DNA from: Trebonia sp.
GTDB taxonomy: Bacteria; Actinomycetota; Actinomycetes; Streptosporangiales; Streptosporangiaceae
Direction: 5' to 3'
Length of the DNA stretch: 13,078 nt
NCBI GenBank assembly: GCA_030038035.1
Contig: JASHPP010000620.1
Location: 1 to 13,078 of the forward strand
In this document: positions 10,735 to 13,078 of the stretch, in pieces
Numbering within the stretch: position 1 is the stretch's first letter
Layout: the number at the start of each line of letters is the position of its first letter
Made by a program: the position numbers and the translations under genes
Notes under the pieces: generated by a model
What the model saw: the letters and a program-made list of their open reading frames with translations, nothing else
Database searches by the model: none
What the model was told of the DNA's origin: nothing

Positions 10735-13078
10735 CGGCCCGCTCCTTCCGAACCGCCGCCAGCACCGCCGCCGGAACCGCCGGAACCGCGCCCAGCACTG
10801 CCGCCGGGACCGCCAGCAGCACCGCCGCCGGAACTGATGGCCCGCCACACCCGTTCTGGAGTGCATGGCATCGGCACGTCACTGACCCCGAACGGCCGCA
10901 GAGCGTCGATGATCGCGTTCACGACAGCCGGCGTGGACGCGATCGTGCCGGCCTCGCCGACCCCCTTCACGCCGAGCGGGTTGCCCGTGGAGGGCGTGGT
11001 GGTGCGCGCGGTCACGAACGACGGCAGATCCGCCGCTGAAGGCAGCAGGTAGTCCGCCAGCGTCGCCGTCACCAGGTTGCCCGAGGAGTCGTAGGCGGCC
11101 TCCTCGTACAGCGCCTGGGCGATGCCCTGCGCGATCCCGCCGTGCACTTGCCCCTCGACGATCTGCGGGTTCACCACGACGCCGACGTCGTCGACCGCGA
11201 CGTAGGAGCGGATCCGCACGGCTCCTGTCTCGGTGTCCACCTCGACCGCGCACAGGTGCGTGCCGTGCGGGAACGAGAAGTTGTCCGGGTCGTACGTCGC
11301 GTCGGAGTCCAGCGACGGCTCCACCCCGTCGGGCAGCGAGTGCGCCGCGAACGCGGCGAACGCGATCTCCCCGATCGTCTTGCCCTGCTCCGGGTCGCCG
11401 CGCACCGACCACCGCCCGGAATCCCATTCCAGGTCGGAGGGCGCGACCTCCAGCATGCCGGCCGCGATGACCCGGGCCTTCTCCCTGACCTTGCCGCAGG
11501 CCTCCACCAGCGCCGTGCCGCCGACCGCGAGCGACCGCGACCCGTAGGTGTCCATGCCCTTGGGCGCGACCTGGGTGTCGCCGTGCAGCACGCGAATGTC
11601 CTCGAACGGCACGCCGAGCTGGTCCGCGACGATCTGCGACCACGCGGTCTCGTGGCCCTGGCCGTGCGCGCTCGTCCCGGTGACCACCTCGACCTTGCCG
11701 GTCGGCAGCATCCGGATCGAGGCGTACTCCCAGCCGCCTGCCGCGTACGACAGCGAGCCGAGGACGCGCGACGGCGCGAGCCCGCACATCTCGGTGAACG
11801 TCGAGATCCCGATGCCGAGCCGCACCGGCGAGCCGGACGCGTTCCGCGACGCCTGCTCGGCCCGCAGGTCGTCATAGCCGAACAGCGCGCGCGCCTGCGC
11901 GGTCGCCGCCTCGTAGTTGCCCGAGTCGTAGGTCAGCCCGGAGATCGTGGTGTACGGGAACTCCTCGTGCCTGATCCAGTTCCGCTCGCGCAGCTCGAGC
12001 GGGTCCACGCCCAGCGACGCGGCCAGGTCGTCGATGATGTGCTCGATCGCGTAGGTCGCCTCGGGCCGCCCGGCGCCGCGGTAGGCGTCGGTGGGCGTCT
12101 TGGTGGTGAATACCCCGGTGCAGTTGAACCGGTAGGCGTCCATCTTGTAGATCGCGTTGTACATGAACGCCCCGAGCAGCGGAACACCCGGGGTCACCAG
12201 CATCAGGTACGCCCCCATGTCCGCGAGCAGGTCGACGGACAGCCCGCGCAGCCGCCCGTCGGCGTCAGCGGCCAGCCTGATCCGCTGGATCTGGTCCCGG
12301 CCGTGGTGCACGGCCACGTTGCCCTCCGACCGGGACTCGGTCCACTTCACCGGCCGGCCGAGCCTGCGGGCGAACAGCAGCGCGAGCACCTCCTCGGCCG
12401 TCACCTGCAGCTTGGAGCCGAAGCCGCCGCCGACATCCGGCGCGATCACCCGCAGGTTCTGCTCGCCGATGCCGGTGACGAGCGCGAGCATCAGCCGCAG
12501 CACGTGCGGGATCTGCGTCGCCGACCACATCGTGTACTCGTCGCCGACCGGCGCGCAGACCACCGCGCGGGGCTCGATCGCGCACGGGATCAGCCGCTGC
12601 TGCCGGTAGGTGCGCTCGAGCACGACAGGGGCGTCGCGGAACGCGCCGTCCAGGTCGCCGTTCTCGAGCGTCCACGTGTAGGACTTGTTGCCGGCCTCGT
12701 GGACCCGCGGCGAATCCGGCCGCAGCGCGGCCTCCATGTCGAGCACCGGCTCGAGCGGGTCGTAGCTGACATCGACCAGCTCCACCGCGTCGGCGGCGGC
12801 ATACCGGTCCCTGGCGACCACGGCGGCGACGATCTCGCCGGCGTACCGCACGGTGTCGACCGCCATCGACGGGTGATCGGGGATCACGATGTCCGGGGTC
12901 ACCGGCCAGGCGCAGGGCAGCGAGCCCTGCTCGGCGGCGAAGTCGGCGCCGCAGTAGGCGGCGAAGACGCCGGGCGCGTCCTTGGCGGCGGACAGGTCAA
13001 CCGACGTGATCCGGGCGTGCGCGTACGGGCTGCGCAGGTACGCCACGTGCGCCAGCCCGGGCAGCGTGATGTTGTCGG
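10731..13078 (-). CDS. coxL: Form II CO dehydrogenase-like molybdopterin-binding large subunit (N-terminus beyond window)
   Basis: A xanthine oxidase-family catalytic subunit carrying the molybdopterin cytosine dinucleotide cofactor. The open frame runs off the right edge: DNITLPGLAHVAYLRSPYAHARI at the edge is normal family sequence, so GTG 13046 is an internal codon and only a few tens of residues are missing. Counting from that codon, seen motifs are GGGFGSK (206-212), AYRGAGR (321-327, nucleotides 12066-12086), GQGHET (462-467) and GVGEAG with the catalytic Glu at 698. AYRGAGR is the signature of form II enzymes; form I enzymes proven on CO carry AYRCSFR. CO oxidation is therefore uncertain and another aldehyde or N-heterocycle substrate is possible. 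The last 34 residues are a Gly/Ser-rich tail (738-771) unlike the compact family C-terminus. The gene overlaps coxM; S-L-M order predicts coxS to the right. Confidence 0.93.
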   Translation of the reverse strand, partial: DNITLPGLAHVAYLRSPYAHARITSVDLSAAKDAPGVFAAYCGADFAAEQGSLPCAWPVTPDIVIPDHPSMAVDTVRYAGEIVAAVVARDRYAAADAVELVDVSYDPLEPVLDMEAALRPDSPRVHEAGNKSYTWTLENGDLDGAFRDAPVVLERTYRQQRLIPCAIEPRAVVCAPVGDEYTMWSATQIPHVLRLMLALVTGIGEQNLRVIAPDVGGGFGSKLQVTAEEVLALLFARRLGRPVKWTESRSEGNVAVHHGRDQIQRIRLAADADGRLRGLSVDLLADMGAYLMLVTPGVPLLGAFMYNAIYKMDAYRFNCTGVFTTKTPTDAYRGAGRPEATYAIEHIIDDLAASLGVDPLELRERNWIRHEEFPYTTISGLTYDSGNYEAATAQARALFGYDDLRAEQASRNASGSPVRLGIGISTFTEMCGLAPSRVLGSLSYAAGGWEYASIRMLPTGKVEVVTGTSAHGQGHETAWSQIVADQLGVPFEDIRVLHGDTQVAPKGMDTYGSRSLAVGGTALVEACGKVREKARVIAAGMLEVAPSDLEWDSGRWSVRGDPEQGKTIGEIAFAAFAAHSLPDGVEPSLDSDATYDPDNFSFPHGTHLCAVEVDTETGAVRIRSYVAVDDVGVVVNPQIVEGQVHGGIAQGIAQALYEEAAYDSSGNLVTATLADYLLPSAADLPSFVTARTTTPSTGNPLGVKGVGEAGTIASTPAVVNAIIDALRPFGVSDVPMPCTPERVWRAISSGGGAAGGPGGSAGRGSGGSGGGAGGGSEGAGR

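Noticed and set aside
10318..11052. Plus-strand open frame across coxM and coxL
   Set aside because: Pro/Arg-rich translation without family similarity; coxM and coxL on the minus strand are unambiguous.
13044..13046. GTG as the true start of coxL
   Set aside because: In-frame codons to the right continue normal family sequence (DNITLPGLAHVAYLRSP), so the gene runs past the window edge.
1..13078. tRNA, rRNA, transposase, integrase, toxin-antitoxin pair or riboswitch
   Set aside because: No supporting sequence was recognised on either strand by reading; a covariance-model or profile search was not possible.

Overview
The window looks like chromosomal DNA from a high-GC Actinomycetota, probably a soil actinomycete. 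GC is strongly biased at third codon positions, GTG starts are used, stop/start overlaps are tight, and Pro/Ala/Thr-rich linkers and actinobacterial-type single-pass membrane proteins are common. No phage, transposon, tRNA, rRNA or CRISPR sequence is visible.

Left block (1-1583, + strand): the end of the threonylcarbamoyl-adenosine tRNA-modification locus, rimI then tsaD, overlapping by one base. The rimI frame stays open through a repetitive Gly/Pro-rich stretch to the window edge, so RimI may be the C-terminal half of a TsaB-RimI fusion. A hairpin and about 300 bp of AT-richer non-coding DNA follow tsaD.

Central block (1917-8851, + strand): a compact five-gene operon, the most interesting part of the window. 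In order: (1) a membrane protein with two cytoplasmic FHA domains, one TM helix and an extracytoplasmic trypsin-like protease with an intact His/Asp/Ser triad; (2) a membrane protein with an N-terminal helical domain, a Pro/Gln-rich linker carrying ten 18-bp repeats, one TM helix and a four-Cys extracytoplasmic domain; (3) a TerY-like vWA protein; (4) a PP2C-type phosphatase with a C-terminal TM anchor; (5) a protein kinase with a C-terminal Cys4 zinc ribbon. Genes 3-5 match the vWA/PP2C/kinase 'TerY-P triad' described by comparative genomics. The two added membrane genes suggest a phosphorylation circuit that could control a cell-surface protease through phosphothreonine-reading FHA domains. 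This wiring is inference.

Right block (8936-13078, - strand): a CO dehydrogenase-like molybdenum hydroxylase cluster reading leftward: coxL (N-terminus beyond the right edge, form II motif AYRGAGR), coxM (overlapping coxL by ATGA), then coxG (SRPBCC membrane anchor) after a gap with a strong hairpin and a possible promoter. The order L-M fits the usual form II order S-L-M, so coxS is expected just outside the window. The cox cluster and the central operon converge across an 84-bp gap.
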